Positions 8,725-18,095 are shown, numbered from the stretch's first letter. The stretch: 20,950 bases of DNA from Streptococcus mitis (GCF_009496285.1 NZ_WIJK01000027.1:1-20950), one strand, 5' to 3'. Numbers and translations: made by a program. The notes: generated by a model not told the origin, from the letters alone.

Positions 8725-9414
8725 CTATTCTTGCATGGTATAACCAACACCACGCACGGTTTTAATGTAGCTCTTTTGACCTTTCACGTCAAGTTTGCTA
8801 CGTAGATAACGGATATAAACATCCACAATATTGGTTTCGGTCGCACTTTCATACTTCCAAACACTTTCCAGCAATTGCTCTCGAGTTAAAACCTTCTTAC
8901 TTCCCATAAGGGTAGCCAAAAGATCATATTCACGCCGAGTCAGGGCAATCATTTCCTCGCCACGATAGACGGTATGATGTTCTACGTCCATACGCAGATT
9001 GCGATAGGCTGTCGGAACTTTCATCTGACTACAGTGTTGGTCGATGAAATCTCGACCTCGGAAGATAGCTGAAATACGACTGACCAAATCATCGATAATG
9101 ATTGGTTTATAGATGTATGAAACAGCGAAACGCTGGATTGTTTCAAGTTGGTCTTGCAATTCTTCTCGATGGTCCACGACCATGATTACCGAAGCTGGCT
9201 TGGTCCGACTCAAGTTATCCGCAAAATCCTGGGCTGTCATATCCCCTAGGTAAGCATTCAGTAAAATCAAGTCATAGTCAGTCTGAAGAGCCATGGAGAG
9301 GGCTTTTTGTCCCTCTTCTACCTGATCAACTCGGTATTGCTCTTTTTGGAGTTCCAGACTTAAAAAATGAGCTAGATTTCTTTCTTTCTCAAGTAATAAA
9401 ATCCGTTTCCCCAT
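8725..9414 (-). CDS. ritR: RitR orphan response regulator (iron and redox control)
   Basis: This is an OmpR-family regulator of 229 residues without an adjacent kinase gene. The receiver domain is atypical: the usual phosphoacceptor aspartate is Asn53 (LILLNAYLGD), so it cannot be phosphorylated normally. Cys128 in the inter-domain linker (DQHCSQ) is present, which in pneumococcal RitR is the redox switch that dimerises the protein under peroxide. The winged-helix DNA-binding domain covers about 135-229 (LTRREYDLLATLM...VDVYIRYLRSKLD...VRGVGYTM). In pneumococcus RitR represses the piu iron-uptake genes. The gene starts 11 bp after gnd and is probably cotranscribed with it, with an AGTAGG ribosome-binding site. 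Confidence 0.95.
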   Translation of the reverse strand: MGKRILLLEKERNLAHFLSLELQKEQYRVDQVEEGQKALSMALQTDYDLILLNAYLGDMTAQDFADNLSRTKPASVIMVVDHREELQDQLETIQRFAVSYIYKPIIIDDLVSRISAIFRGRDFIDQHCSQMKVPTAYRNLRMDVEHHTVYRGEEMIALTRREYDLLATLMGSKKVLTREQLLESVWKYESATETNIVDVYIRYLRSKLDVKGQKSYIKTVRGVGYTMQE

Positions 9415-9425
9415 GGCTGACCTAC

Positions 9426-10850
9426 TTATTTTTCGTCATACCAAGAGTAGTGGAATGTTCCTTCTTTGTCTTTACGTTGGTAAGTGTGGGCACCAAAGTA
9501 GTCACGTTGCGCTTGGATCAAATTAGCTGGAAGGTCAGCTGAACGGTAGCTATCATAGTAAGTAATAGCTGCTGAGAAGGTTGGCACTGGTACACCAGCT
9601 TGAACAGCAAGAGCTACGATATCACGAACTGATTGTTGGTACTTAGCTGTTACATCCAAGAAGTACTCATCCAAAAGAAGGTTAGCAAGATCTGCATCAC
9701 GGTTGTAAGCATCAGTAATCTTTTGCAAGAAACGAGAACGGATGATACATCCATCGCGCCAGATAGATGCGATATCTGCAAATGGCAAGTTCCAGTTATT
9801 TTCTTTAGAAGCTACACGCAATTGCGCAAAACCTTGTGCGTATGAGATGATTTTTGAGAAGTAAAGGGCTTGACGGATTTTTTCAATCAATTCAGCCTTA
9901 TCGCCTTCAAATTTGAAAGCGGCTGGTTTTGGAAGCACCTTGCTTGCATGAACACGTTCTTCTTTGTAAGTTGAGATGTAACGGGCAAATACTGACTCAG
10001 TAATGAGTGACAATGGCACACCAAGGTCAAGAGCTGATTGGCTAGTCCATTTACCTGTTCCCTTGTTTCCTGCAGCATCCAGGATGTAGTCTACGATTGG
10101 TCCATCTTGACCTTCATCATCTTTACGTCCAAGGATATCAGCAGTGATTTCGATCAAGTAGCTGTCCAATTCACCCTTGTTCCACTCAGTAAAGATTTCA
10201 GCCATGTCTTGAGCTGAAAGGCCAAGTAAGTGTTGCATAAGATCGTAGCTTTCTGCGATCAATTGCATATCACCGTACTCGATACCATTGTGGACCATTT
10301 TTACATAGTGACCAGCTCCATCAGGACCGATGTAAGTTACACATGGTTTACCATCTTCTGGAGCTTTAGCAGAGATTTCTTCAAGAACATCTGCTACCAA
10401 GTCATAAGCTTCTTTTTGTCCGCCAGGCATGATAGATGGTCCTTCAAGGGCACCTTTTTCACCACCAGAAACTCCAGTACCGATAAAATTGATACCTGAG
10501 TTAGCCAACTCTTCATTACGACGGATGGTATCTTTATAGAAAGTATTCCCTCCGTCGATCAAGATATCACCTTTATCCAAGTGTGGAAGAAGGGCTTGGA
10601 TGGTCGCATCTGTACCAGGTCCTGCTTGAACCATAAGCATGATACGACGTGGTTTTTCAATTGAGTTTACGAAGCTTTCGATATCATAGCTTGGCACGAA
10701 GTTTTTATCAGGGTGACAAGCAATCACATCTTCAGTTTTTTCTTTACTACGGTTATAAATAGCAACTGTATAACCACGAGATTCAATATTAAGGGCAAGG
10801 TTACGACCCATTACGGCCATACCAACAACACCAAAGTTAGCTTTTGTCAT
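9426..10850 (-). CDS. gnd: 6-phosphogluconate dehydrogenase, decarboxylating
   Basis: This is a full-length 474-residue cytosolic enzyme that oxidises 6-phosphogluconate to ribulose 5-phosphate, CO2 and NADPH. The Rossmann fingerprint [11 protein letters not shown] lies at 7-17, and NRSKEK at 33-38 selects NADP. The substrate loop [21 protein letters not shown] lies at 124-144, and catalytic Lys184 in [28 protein letters not shown] in the helical domain is also conserved. The ribosome-binding site is GAGGAG. It precedes ritR by 11 bp. The pairing links NADPH production to a redox-sensitive iron regulator, a functional fit that I infer. Confidence 0.97.
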   Translation of the reverse strand: MTKANFGVVGMAVMGRNLALNIESRGYTVAIYNRSKEKTEDVIACHPDKNFVPSYDIESFVNSIEKPRRIMLMVQAGPGTDATIQALLPHLDKGDILIDGGNTFYKDTIRRNEELANSGINFIGTGVSGGEKGALEGPSIMPGGQKEAYDLVADVLEEISAKAPEDGKPCVTYIGPDGAGHYVKMVHNGIEYGDMQLIAESYDLMQHLLGLSAQDMAEIFTEWNKGELDSYLIEITADILGRKDDEGQDGPIVDYILDAAGNKGTGKWTSQSALDLGVPLSLITESVFARYISTYKEERVHASKVLPKPAAFKFEGDKAELIEKIRQALYFSKIISYAQGFAQLRVASKENNWNLPFADIASIWRDGCIIRSRFLQKITDAYNRDADLANLLLDEYFLDVTAKYQQSVRDIVALAVQAGVPVPTFSAAITYYDSYRSADLPANLIQAQRDYFGAHTYQRKDKEGTFHYSWYDEK

Positions 10851-10926
10851 GTGACACTCCTCTTGTTTAATATGTTTTATTTTATCATGTTTATCTGTGA
10901 AAAGAAAGAATTTTGTAACAATTTGA

Positions 10927-12390
10927 CTAGTAGTCTAAATCATCCGCATGTCCAGAACCATTACCTACAAAGTAACCTGTCTTACAATTAAGGGTAAAGA
11001 GATAGGTACCGTCTGGTTTATAAAGATTATAGTAGCCATTACCATTAACAATATTCACAGGTTCCAAAATGTATTGGTTGCCTGTAATGTAGCCACGCGC
11101 ACGCGAAGTCTCAAGAATGCGTTCAAGGACACCATCTGCAAAAGTCCAAGCAGGATCACTACTATCACTTACAGCTGCTTGATTGTACGGTACTCGACTG
11201 ACACTTCTTTGTAGGTTCACACCATTGCTTGCTAGTCCACTATTTAGGATATTACTTGCTGAGGCTGTTTCACCCGCTGAAGTTGATGCATTAGCAGAGC
11301 TGCTAGCATTGCTTTCAGTTGCAGAACTTGACTCTGCTTGGCTTGATGAACTTGACTGACTACTGCTTGAGCTTGTAGAACTTGAAATTTGGCTCTTACC
11401 GAGACTAATAGCCTTAGCTAGCAGTTTATCAATTTCAGTATTCCCTGTCTTAACTTCGGTAAATTTAGCATCTGCCTTTACTTTAGCATTGGTATTTAGA
11501 ACACCATCTGTAATAGCTGGTGTTTCAAATTGAGCATTAACATCTTGTACCGCTTTGATTTGTGTTTCAAGACTATCGTATTTTGATTTGGCAAGAGTAT
11601 GCTCACTAGCTCCCTCAAGTTTATCTAAAAGCTCTTTGAGCTGACTCAGCTGACTAAACTGACTATTTTTTAGGGCAGTTTTATTCTCATCAGTATAAAA
11701 AGTATCATAGAGACTGTTAAATTGATTGAGAATTGCTTGATTACTTACCAAACCTGCATCAGATGACTGAGACTGAATTTCTTGGGAAGAACGCGTAATT
11801 TGACGATAAACGTAGTAGCTACCCCCAATAATCAAGACAATAATCGCTAAAAGAGCTGACAAGATGACCCACAGTTTTTTGTTTTGTGGCTCATCTTCTG
11901 CTTGAGCAGAGCGAGATAAGGATTGATGTTCCTCTTGCAAAGCTTCATCATCCTCTGCAACAAGGGGCTCAATTTCAGATTCCACTAGGTTTTTATCCAT
12001 AACCAAGGTTTCTTCAAGGGGTGGAAGGAGAAATTCTTCCATTGCTACTCCCTCTTCTTCAGCAGCAATCTCTAAGTCAGGGACTTCTTCTACTGGTTCA
12101 ACCTCTTCATCAATTGTTTCTTTGGCGTCTTGAAGCAAATCATCTAGACTTCGAAGTTCCTCTTTCTTCGCCTGAATGTTAGTAAATTTATCAGCTTCGA
12201 TTTCTTCACGGTGTTGTTTAATGTATTTGTCCAAAATCGTATCATCAGGAGTTACTCCTGCTTCGATTTCTTCATTTTTTCGAATAACTTGTCCAACCGT
12301 TAGATCCTTAGCTTCCTCAAAATCAAACTGAGGTTCCTGAGATATTTTCTCAGGTTCTAACAACTCTTCTTTTTTATCCTTTGGATCCAT
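10927..12390 (-). CDS. mapZ: MapZ/LocZ mid-cell-anchored division-site protein
   Basis: The 487-residue bitopic membrane protein marks the future division site and guides FtsZ in streptococci. The conserved N-terminal FtsZ-binding patch [25 protein letters not shown] lies at about 21-45. An acidic cytoplasmic region with threonines that could be StkP targets follows to about 170. One membrane span lies at 173-195. The extracellular part has a helical domain (about 215-333), a Ser-rich linker (334-378) and a conserved C-terminal peptidoglycan-binding domain (about 385-487) ending [12 protein letters not shown]. The first residues and much of the acidic region differ from the pneumococcal protein as I remember it, and the total is longer. 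The start has a good AAAGGAG site, 12 bp after the methyltransferase stop, so the two are probably cotranscribed. Confidence 0.94.
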   Translation of the reverse strand: MDPKDKKEELLEPEKISQEPQFDFEEAKDLTVGQVIRKNEEIEAGVTPDDTILDKYIKQHREEIEADKFTNIQAKKEELRSLDDLLQDAKETIDEEVEPVEEVPDLEIAAEEEGVAMEEFLLPPLEETLVMDKNLVESEIEPLVAEDDEALQEEHQSLSRSAQAEDEPQNKKLWVILSALLAIIVLIIGGSYYVYRQITRSSQEIQSQSSDAGLVSNQAILNQFNSLYDTFYTDENKTALKNSQFSQLSQLKELLDKLEGASEHTLAKSKYDSLETQIKAVQDVNAQFETPAITDGVLNTNAKVKADAKFTEVKTGNTEIDKLLAKAISLGKSQISSSTSSSSSQSSSSSQAESSSATESNASSSANASTSAGETASASNILNSGLASNGVNLQRSVSRVPYNQAAVSDSSDPAWTFADGVLERILETSRARGYITGNQYILEPVNIVNGNGYYNLYKPDGTYLFTLNCKTGYFVGNGSGHADDLDY

Positions 12391-12402
12391 GGCAACTCCT
12401 TT

Positions 12403-13560
12403 CTAATCTGTCAAATTTCTTTTGACACGTTGACCAAAATATTGATATAAATCAACTTTCAAAGTACCATTGTAGAGTTTTCGTTTTTTGTCCGCCTGAC
12501 TACCATATTTGCTTTCAAAGGCTTCATCACTAGTCAGGATAAACTTACTCCAAGTCTTGAGTGGTTCAAAAACCTCACCCATTTCAGCATAAAGTTTAGT
12601 TACTCCTGCATCATCTGACAGACGTTCACCATAAGGCGGGTTAGAGATAATAACTCCATTAATCTTATCCGTACGCAAATCCTGTACACGCATCTGCTTA
12701 AAGAGAATATCTCCAGATACTCCTGCAGCCTGGGCATTGGCCTTAGCAATTTCCACCATGCGTCCATCGATATCACATCCCATAATATCCAGTTCCAACT
12801 CACGATCCACTTTCTTAGCTGCCTCTGTGCGAACTTCTTGAATCAAACGATCGCTAATCCAGTTCCATTCCTCAAATGCAAAGGAACGGCGCAGACCAGG
12901 CGCCATCTTTCTAGCAATCATAACTGCCTCGATACAGAAAGTTCCTGAACCACAGGTTGGATCAATCAAAGGCTTATCAGGGTACCAGTTAGAAAGTTGC
13001 AAAATCGCAGCTGCCATATTTTCTTTGATCGGAGCTCCACCTTTTTCAGTACGATAACCACGTTTAAAGAGACTTGAACCAGTTGTATCAATCATAACAG
13101 TCGCTATATCTTTCAAAATGGAAACTTCAATCTTGAACTCTGGACCATTCTCCATCAGGGGAACACCTTCTGGTCGGGCATAGTGTCTTTGTAGTTTCTT
13201 AACAACTGCCTTCTTAGAAATCGCCTGCACACTTGGCTCATTGTGTAATTTTGACTTAACACACTTAGCCTTGGCAATTGGGAAACGGGCTCCAAGTGGG
13301 AGATAGTTCTCCCAATCTAGAGCAAAAACACCTTGGAAGAGTTCTTCAAATGTTTTTGCAGGAAAAGTTCCCACAACGATTTTGATTCTATCCGCAGCTC
13401 TTAGCCACAGGTTAGTTTGGATAATCGCTTTAACATCACCTTGAAAACGAACACGCCCATTTTCAACTTGACAATCATAACCCAAATCTCTTACTTCACG
13501 TCCAACTACAGCTTCCAAACCCGCCGCAGCAGTCGCAATTAAATTAAATGTTGTTTTCAT
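12403..13560 (-). CDS. THUMP-domain 23S rRNA (guanine-N2) methyltransferase, RlmL/YpsC-like
   Basis: The 385-residue protein has an N-terminal THUMP domain (about 45-160) and a C-terminal Rossmann methyltransferase (about 165-380). The SAM-binding motif DPTCGSGTF lies at 200-208 and GCDID at 261-265. The catalytic NPPY lies at 307-310, typical of N2-guanine or exocyclic-amine methylation. By family it corresponds to the N-terminal half of E. coli RlmL and to B. subtilis YpsC. The exact rRNA target is not proven here. The start is set by conservation of the opening MKTTFNLIATAAAGLEA. The ribosome-binding site is poor: AAAGG lies 16 nt upstream, with a possible GTCT/AGAC mini-hairpin between. 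It is located between rnpB and mapZ. Confidence 0.9.
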   Translation of the reverse strand: MKTTFNLIATAAAGLEAVVGREVRDLGYDCQVENGRVRFQGDVKAIIQTNLWLRAADRIKIVVGTFPAKTFEELFQGVFALDWENYLPLGARFPIAKAKCVKSKLHNEPSVQAISKKAVVKKLQRHYARPEGVPLMENGPEFKIEVSILKDIATVMIDTTGSSLFKRGYRTEKGGAPIKENMAAAILQLSNWYPDKPLIDPTCGSGTFCIEAVMIARKMAPGLRRSFAFEEWNWISDRLIQEVRTEAAKKVDRELELDIMGCDIDGRMVEIAKANAQAAGVSGDILFKQMRVQDLRTDKINGVIISNPPYGERLSDDAGVTKLYAEMGEVFEPLKTWSKFILTSDEAFESKYGSQADKKRKLYNGTLKVDLYQYFGQRVKRNLTD

Positions 13561-13596
13561 TTCAGTCTTTTATAGACCTTTCTTTATTCACTTTAA

Positions 13597-13632
13597 AAAA
13601 TGAGGTTGAGAATATATCTCAGCCCCAACCTA
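13597..13632 (-). terminator. probable terminator of rnpB
   Basis: On the - strand, AGGTTG...TGAG-ATATATT-CTCAACCT forms an interrupted hairpin followed by CATTTTTT. It directly follows the 3' end of RNase P RNA. Confidence 0.65.
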
Positions 13633-14027
13633 TATGCAATTTTCTATAAGCCATGTTTTGTTCCAGAAGTGACTAGGACCACTTCCTTCGATAATCATCT
13701 GTCTACCACTAGCAGCTCTAGCTGATAGCAGTCAGAGTACTACGTTCGTTTCCGCGCACTCCATGCCCCGACCAAAATTTGGGTTGCTAGCTTGAGGGGT
13801 TTACCGCGTTCCACTCTCTCCGTTTCCAGAAAGACTTCGTCACTGTGGCACTTTCAAGCCTACTCTGACCTATCCAAAGACTTAGCCATTTCAACTGCCG
13901 TAACGATTTCTCGTCCCTAGGCTTATGGTTTCGCCTAGCACAAACACTACAGGCATCACAGCCTGTGCTAGCATGGACTTTCCTCATGAAAAGAAATTCT
14001 CTTCACGCGATTATCCAAAAATTGCAC
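13633..14027 (-). ncRNA. rnpB: RNase P RNA, type B
   Basis: The - strand carries the universally conserved elements in order. There is a 5' strand GTGCAATTTTTGGATAATCGC. Next come GAGGAAAGTCCATGCTAGCAC and GTAGTGTTTGTGCTAGGCGAAACCATAAG. Then come GAAAGTGCCACAGTGACGAAGTC, GTGGAACGCGGTAAACCCC and CCAAATTTTGG. The 3' end is GAACAAAACATGGCTTATAG, then AAAATTGCAT, which pairs with the 5' end (P1). The layout matches the Bacillus-type (type B) RNA, about 395 nt. Ends are set from the P1 pairing and are accurate to a few bases. It begins only 13 bp after the gpsB stop, so its promoter must overlap the gpsB 3' end (TTGGAT with AATGAT, weak) or it is processed from a longer transcript. It cleaves 5' leaders from pre-tRNA together with RnpA. 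Confidence 0.95.
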
Positions 14028-14040
14028 AACAAAATCATTC

Positions 14041-14370
14041 TTAGAAATCAGAATTATCCAAGATTTGTTTGCCAAATACTTCTTTTTCAAGACGATTCAA
14101 ACGTTTCAAAATATCAAAGTTTGTCATAGAAGTCGTACTTCCATGATCTGCTGATTCAGAAGTTGGTGGTGTCACTTGAGGTTTTTTCGCCAATTCTTCT
14201 TTGAGCTCCGCGATTTCTGAACGGAGTGACTTCACTAATGCTGCATAAGTTTCATAATCCTTGATGACGTCATCCAAGAATTCATCAACCTCTGCTTTAC
14301 TATATCCACGTACTTCTCTTCCAAAATCCTGCTCAAAAATATCTTTTGCTGTAAAAATAATACTTGCCAT
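14041..14370 (-). CDS. gpsB: GpsB cell-division regulator
   Basis: This is a 109-residue DivIVA-like coiled-coil protein that links peptidoglycan synthases and StkP at the septum. The N-terminal DivIVA-type motif ([37 protein letters not shown]) is intact. A coiled coil continues to about residue 60. A variable Pro/Thr/Ser linker ([19 protein letters not shown]) follows, and the C-terminal trimerisation helix [19 protein letters not shown] is conserved. I start at the ATG in GGAGAGAGAC-ATG-GCAAG (MASII), which matches the family N-terminus. A frame four codons longer would place the ATG on the ribosome-binding site itself. It lies next to ypsA and near pbp1A, whose product is a known GpsB partner. 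Confidence 0.94.
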   Translation of the reverse strand: MASIIFTAKDIFEQDFGREVRGYSKAEVDEFLDDVIKDYETYAALVKSLRSEIAELKEELAKKPQVTPPTSESADHGSTTSMTNFDILKRLNRLEKEVFGKQILDNSDF

Positions 14371-14399
14371 GTCTCTCTCCATTCTCAGTTGCTAGTATT

Positions 14400-14429
14400 A
14401 TTATATAAAAAAAGGCAAACAAAAAGCAA
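14400..14429 (-). promoter_or_regulatory. possible gpsB promoter
   Basis: On the - strand, TATAAT (14405-14400) lies 30 bp upstream of the gpsB ATG. The best -35 is a weak TTGCTT 18 bp away. gpsB may also be read from the ypsA promoter, since no strong terminator separates the two. Confidence 0.35.
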
Positions 14430-14439
14430 GGTCAAAGGC

Positions 14440-14967
14440 TCAATTTTCGGAAAAATTTTCAGCTACTTCGTTTAATTCCTCAAATGTTAATCTTTTTGTA
14501 ACATAGTTGTCTTTCTTTTTCATCAGTTCGTAAAAATACTTCAGTTTTGTTTCATTTTCTTCATCATAAAAAAGATAGGCTCCATCTGTATTTTCAAGTA
14601 AGAAAAGTTGATAATCTCGTAATTGACCCTTGTGCTCGTAGTTTGGATAGGCGTACTTAACAAAATCAACTTGTTTAAATTCACTCAGTTTGACCTGATT
14701 CCCCTCATTCCAGTTTTCCCCATGAGTCTCAAAATCAAAGATAGTGGCAAGTTGGAAACCAAAGTCATCTTTCATATCTCTAGCCACCTCTAAAACCCAG
14801 TGTTCAAATCCCAGAGTTCCCGTAAATACCAACCATTTCAACCCTTCGTCTGCCATTTTTTCCAAATCTCTACGAATGGCTTTTTTAATAATTTTTAAAC
14901 GAATATCTTTGTCATTAAACAATCCTAAATCAAAGCTAGAATAGCCTAAAACCAAGGCTGTATGCAT
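14440..14967 (-). CDS. YpsA-family SLOG-domain protein (DUF1273)
   Basis: The 175-residue cytosolic protein begins [17 protein letters not shown], the conserved start of the YpsA/DUF1273 family. I choose this ATG because AAGGATG lies just upstream. A longer frame to 15042 would overlap recU and the divergent promoters. The Rossmann-like SLOG fold is suggested by the glycine and aromatic motifs VLGYSSFD (6-13) and [16 protein letters not shown] (around 47-62), which in this superfamily bind nucleotides or their derivatives. The biochemical role is unknown. In Bacillus and Staphylococcus YpsA has been linked to cell division. Its gene is a neighbour of gpsB across many Firmicutes, as here. Confidence 0.85.
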   Translation of the reverse strand: MHTALVLGYSSFDLGLFNDKDIRLKIIKKAIRRDLEKMADEGLKWLVFTGTLGFEHWVLEVARDMKDDFGFQLATIFDFETHGENWNEGNQVKLSEFKQVDFVKYAYPNYEHKGQLRDYQLFLLENTDGAYLFYDEENETKLKYFYELMKKKDNYVTKRLTFEELNEVAENFSEN

Positions 14968-14973
14968 TTTTTC

Positions 14974-15021
14974 ATCCTTTCTGTGCACTTTTATGGTATA
15001 ATAGAGTGATGTTATTGTACC
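14974..15021. promoter_or_regulatory. overlapping divergent promoters of ypsA and recU
   Basis: On the + strand, an extended -10 TGG-TATAAT (TATAAT 14997-15002) lies 32 bp before the recU ATG. On the - strand, TTGGTA, a 17-bp spacer and TATACC direct the ypsA gene. The two -10 regions overlap, so polymerase can probably occupy only one at a time. Confidence 0.6.
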
Positions 15022-15034
15022 AATAAGGAGAATT

Positions 15035-15631
15035 ATGGTCAACTATCCTCATAAACTTTCATCGAAAAAAAAACAAGAAGTCACCTCACAAACTAAAAAT
15101 TTCGCAAATCGTGGGATGACCTTTGAGAAGATGATCAATGCTACAAACGATTATTATCTGACACACGGTTTGGCTGTTATCCATAAGAAACCTACTCCTG
15201 TTCAGATTGTCCGCGTCGACTATCCGCAGCGTAGTCGGGCTAAGATTGTTGAAGCTTATTTTAGACAGGCATCGACTACCGATTATTCTGGAGTTTATGA
15301 AGGATTTTACATCGATTTCGAAGCTAAGGAAACTAAGCAAAAACATGCCATTCCGATGAAGAACTTCCATCCTCATCAGATTCGGCATATGGAACAAGTC
15401 CTTGAACAAAAAGGAATTTGCTTTGTCCTTCTTCATTTTTCTTCTTATCAAGAAACGTATTTATTGCCGGCACTTGACCTCATCCGTTTTTATCATCAGG
15501 ATATGGGGAAAAAGTCAATGCCGCTTGACTATATCAAAGAATTCGGTTATGTGATTGAGCAGTCTGCTTTTCCACAAATTCCTTACCTTGATACAGTCAA
15601 ACAACATTTACTAGGTGGTAAAACAATATGA
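15035..15631 (+). CDS. recU: RecU Holliday-junction resolvase
   Basis: The 198-residue endonuclease cleaves four-way DNA junctions in recombination and repair in Firmicutes. Conserved features are the N-terminal [18 protein letters not shown] (24-41), the central [24 protein letters not shown] (63-85) and YIDFEAKET (92-100). Asp83, Glu96 and Lys98 form the expected D...E-x-K metal site. [10 protein letters not shown] follows at 111-120. The ribosome-binding site is AAGGAG. The stop overlaps the pbp1A start as ATGA, so the two are translationally coupled. The recU-pbp1 pairing is conserved in Firmicutes. Confidence 0.95.
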   Translation: MVNYPHKLSSKKKQEVTSQTKNFANRGMTFEKMINATNDYYLTHGLAVIHKKPTPVQIVRVDYPQRSRAKIVEAYFRQASTTDYSGVYEGFYIDFEAKETKQKHAIPMKNFHPHQIRHMEQVLEQKGICFVLLHFSSYQETYLLPALDLIRFYHQDMGKKSMPLDYIKEFGYVIEQSAFPQIPYLDTVKQHLLGGKTI

Positions 15632-17790
15632 ACAAACAAACTATCTTGCGCATCGCTAAATACCTCGGCATTGGTGTGATTAGCTTATTTATCGTAGCTT
15701 TCCTACTTGGCGGTGGTGTATTTCTTTACTATGCAAACAAGGCTCCTGAACTCTCTGAAAGCAAACTTGTTGCAACCACATCAAGTAAAATTTATGATAG
15801 CAAAAATGAACTCATCGCAGATTTAGGTGCTGAACGTCGTGTCAATGCTCAAAGTAGTGACATCCCTACTGATCTTGTCAATGCGATTGTCTCTATCGAG
15901 GATCATCGCTTCTTTAACCACAGAGGAATTGATAGCATTCGAATAGCAGGAGCTTTCCTACGTAACCTTAGTAGTAATGGTGGTCTTCAAGGGGGATCAA
16001 CCTTGACCCAGCAGTTGATTAAGCTGACTTATTTCTCAACATCAACAGCTGATCAAACCCTATCCCGTAAAGTTCAAGAGGCTTGGTTGGCTATCCAGCT
16101 AGAGCGAACTGCAACTAAGCAAGAAATCTTGACCTATTACGTCAATAAGGTCTACATGTCAAATGGTAACTATGGTATGCAGACAGCTGCGGAAAACTAT
16201 TATGGTAAGGACCTCAAAGACTTGTCCATCCCACAACTTGCACTCTTAGCAGGTATGCCACAGGCTCCAAACCAATACGATCCCTATTCTCATCCCGAAG
16301 CAGCCCTTGAAAGACGAAACCTCGTTTTGTCAGAAATGCAAAAGCAGGGCTACCTTACCGCCGAGCAATATGAAACAGCAATCAATACCCCAATCACAGA
16401 TGGACTTCAAAGTCTAAAATCTGTTAATAACTATCCACAGTACATGGATAACTATCTTAAAGAAGTTATTGACCAAGTAGAGCAAGAGACAGGTTATAAT
16501 CTATTAACAACAGGTATGGAAGTCTATACAAACGTCGACCAAGAGGTACAAAAACGCCTTTGGGATGTTTACAATACAGACGAATATGTTGACTATCCAG
16601 ATGATGACCTTCAAGCTGCTTCTACTATCGTTGATGTTACAAATGGTAAAGTCATCGCTCAACTTGGTTCTAGACACCAATCAAGTAATGTTTCATTCGG
16701 TATCAACCAAGCCGTCGAAACAAACCGTGACTGGGGTTCTACTATGAAACCTATCACAGACTACGCTCCTGCACTTGAGTACGGAATCTTCGACTCTACT
16801 GCAGCAACGATTAATGATGCCCCTTATAACTATCCTGGAACAGACATTCCTGTCTATAACTGGGATAAGACCTACTTTGGAAATATCACTCTCCAGTACG
16901 CAATTCAACAATCTCGTAACGTACCAGCCGTTAAAACACTTGAAAAAGTTGGATTAGACCATGCTAAGACCTTCTTAAATGGTTTAGGAATTGATTACCC
17001 ATCAATGGTATACGCAAATGCTATCTCAAGTAATACAGTTGAATCTCATAAACAGTACGGAGCAAGTAGTGAAAAAATGGCTGCTGCCTATGCTGCCTTT
17101 GCTAACGGCGGTATCTATCACAAACCAATGTATATCAATAAAGTTGTCTTTAGTGATGGCAGTTCAAAAGAGTTTTCAGACCAAGGTACTCGCGCCATGA
17201 AGGAAACAACCGCCTACATGATGACAGAAATGATGAAAACCGTATTAACTTACGGAACTGGTCGTGGAGCCTACATGTCATGGCTTCCACAAGCTGGTAA
17301 AACTGGTACTTCAAACTATACAGACGATGAAATTGAGAACTACATTAAGAACACTGGGTATGTTGCTCCAGATGAAATGTTCGTAGGATATACCCGTAAG
17401 TATTCAATGGCCGTTTGGACTGGTTACTCAAACCGTCTTACTCCAATCGTAGGAGATGGATTTAGAGTCGCTGCAAATATCTACCGCTCAATGATGGGAT
17501 ATCTGTCAGAGGATGATCATCCTGGTGATTGGACAATGCCTGAAGGTTTGTATCGTAACGGAGAATACGTCTTTAAGAACGGTGCTCGTAACAACTGGAT
17601 TCCACAGTCAACTCAAGCAAGTTCGACAACAGAGAGCTCAAGTTCAAGTACAACTTCAACAACTGAAAGTCCAATCTCTTCGAATGATAATACGAATGGC
17701 ACTACCAATCCAAATGCCTCAGTACCAAACACAACTACAAATAGTCAACAACAAAATCCAGCCCCACAAAATACACAAGGGCAGCAATAA
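15628..17790 (+). CDS. pbp1A: penicillin-binding protein 1a (class A, bifunctional)
   Basis: The 720-residue membrane enzyme polymerises and crosslinks peptidoglycan. There is a short cytoplasmic tail and one membrane span at about 13-35. The GT51 glycosyltransferase has catalytic Glu91 in [13 protein letters not shown] and GGSTLTQQ at 122-129. The transpeptidase has STMK at 371-374 (active Ser371), SRN at 429-431 and KTG at 558-560. A Ser/Thr/Asn/Gln-rich tail starts at about 665. Numbering is one ahead of pneumococcal R6. Residues 575-578 are NTGY, where susceptible pneumococcus has TSQF, while the STMK Thr and the Pro after SRNV are unchanged. This fits either a resistance-type mosaic block or the native allele of a mitis-group commensal. 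Confidence 0.97.
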   Translation: MNKQTILRIAKYLGIGVISLFIVAFLLGGGVFLYYANKAPELSESKLVATTSSKIYDSKNELIADLGAERRVNAQSSDIPTDLVNAIVSIEDHRFFNHRGIDSIRIAGAFLRNLSSNGGLQGGSTLTQQLIKLTYFSTSTADQTLSRKVQEAWLAIQLERTATKQEILTYYVNKVYMSNGNYGMQTAAENYYGKDLKDLSIPQLALLAGMPQAPNQYDPYSHPEAALERRNLVLSEMQKQGYLTAEQYETAINTPITDGLQSLKSVNNYPQYMDNYLKEVIDQVEQETGYNLLTTGMEVYTNVDQEVQKRLWDVYNTDEYVDYPDDDLQAASTIVDVTNGKVIAQLGSRHQSSNVSFGINQAVETNRDWGSTMKPITDYAPALEYGIFDSTAATINDAPYNYPGTDIPVYNWDKTYFGNITLQYAIQQSRNVPAVKTLEKVGLDHAKTFLNGLGIDYPSMVYANAISSNTVESHKQYGASSEKMAAAYAAFANGGIYHKPMYINKVVFSDGSSKEFSDQGTRAMKETTAYMMTEMMKTVLTYGTGRGAYMSWLPQAGKTGTSNYTDDEIENYIKNTGYVAPDEMFVGYTRKYSMAVWTGYSNRLTPIVGDGFRVAANIYRSMMGYLSEDDHPGDWTMPEGLYRNGEYVFKNGARNNWIPQSTQASSTTESSSSSTTSTTESPISSNDNTNGTTNPNASVPNTTTNSQQQNPAPQNTQGQQ

Positions 17791-17795
17791 AATAT

Positions 17796-17826
17796 AAAAA
17801 ACTGAGGATTTATTCTCAGTTTTTTG
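17796..17826 (+). terminator. intrinsic terminator of recU-pbp1A
   Basis: AAAAACTGAG pairs with CTCAGTTTTT around an 8-nt loop (17807-17814). The stem is perfect and a T run follows. The 5' A run means it may also work on the opposite strand. Confidence 0.92.
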
Positions 17827-18095
17827 TATGCAGTTTTTTATGGTGGAATCTTAATTTCTACCAGGTCAAACTTTTTAAAAATATGTAGAGAAACAACTGA
17901 ACAGGTTAATATCTCAATCGCAACCTTATCCCAAACACAAGTTAAATAGTCGGGAAAACTGTTTAAAATTATAGATAAAAGATATCTTACTTTTATGTAA
18001 TACTGGAGCGTGACTTAGAATGTCTGTTCTACTACTTCAATGCAGTGCTTGAACTAATAACCAAAATATCAAACTGATGTCTCAGCAATGATATC
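17827..18095. other. intergenic between pbp1A and aliA, no gene seen
   Basis: About 270 bp between two convergent terminators. Stops interrupt all the frames I tried. A perfect 10-bp palindrome AAGATATCTT lies at 17979-17988. Typical pneumococci have a transposase remnant and an endo-alpha-N-acetylgalactosaminidase gene here. Neither is present, and I could not recognise remnants of them. Confidence 0.5.

Noticed and set aside
10230..10499. Open frames on the + strand opposite gnd (also 9633-9845 and 10713-10991)
   Set aside because: They are antisense shadows of a highly conserved enzyme with no ribosome-binding sites and no recognisable protein.
13787..13987. Open frame of 66 codons on the - strand
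   Set aside because: It lies wholly within conserved RNase P RNA elements, so it is not a gene.
14371..14382. Four-codon longer gpsB start
   Set aside because: That ATG is part of the ribosome-binding region of the conserved MASII start.
14968..15042. 25-codon extension of the ypsA-family gene into recU
   Set aside because: It overlaps both divergent promoters. The family begins at [11 protein letters not shown] and has a good ribosome-binding site there.
17513..17797. 94-codon frame inside the end of pbp1A
   Set aside because: The Gln/Val-rich translation is an out-of-frame reading of the Ser/Thr/Gln tail. No start signal.
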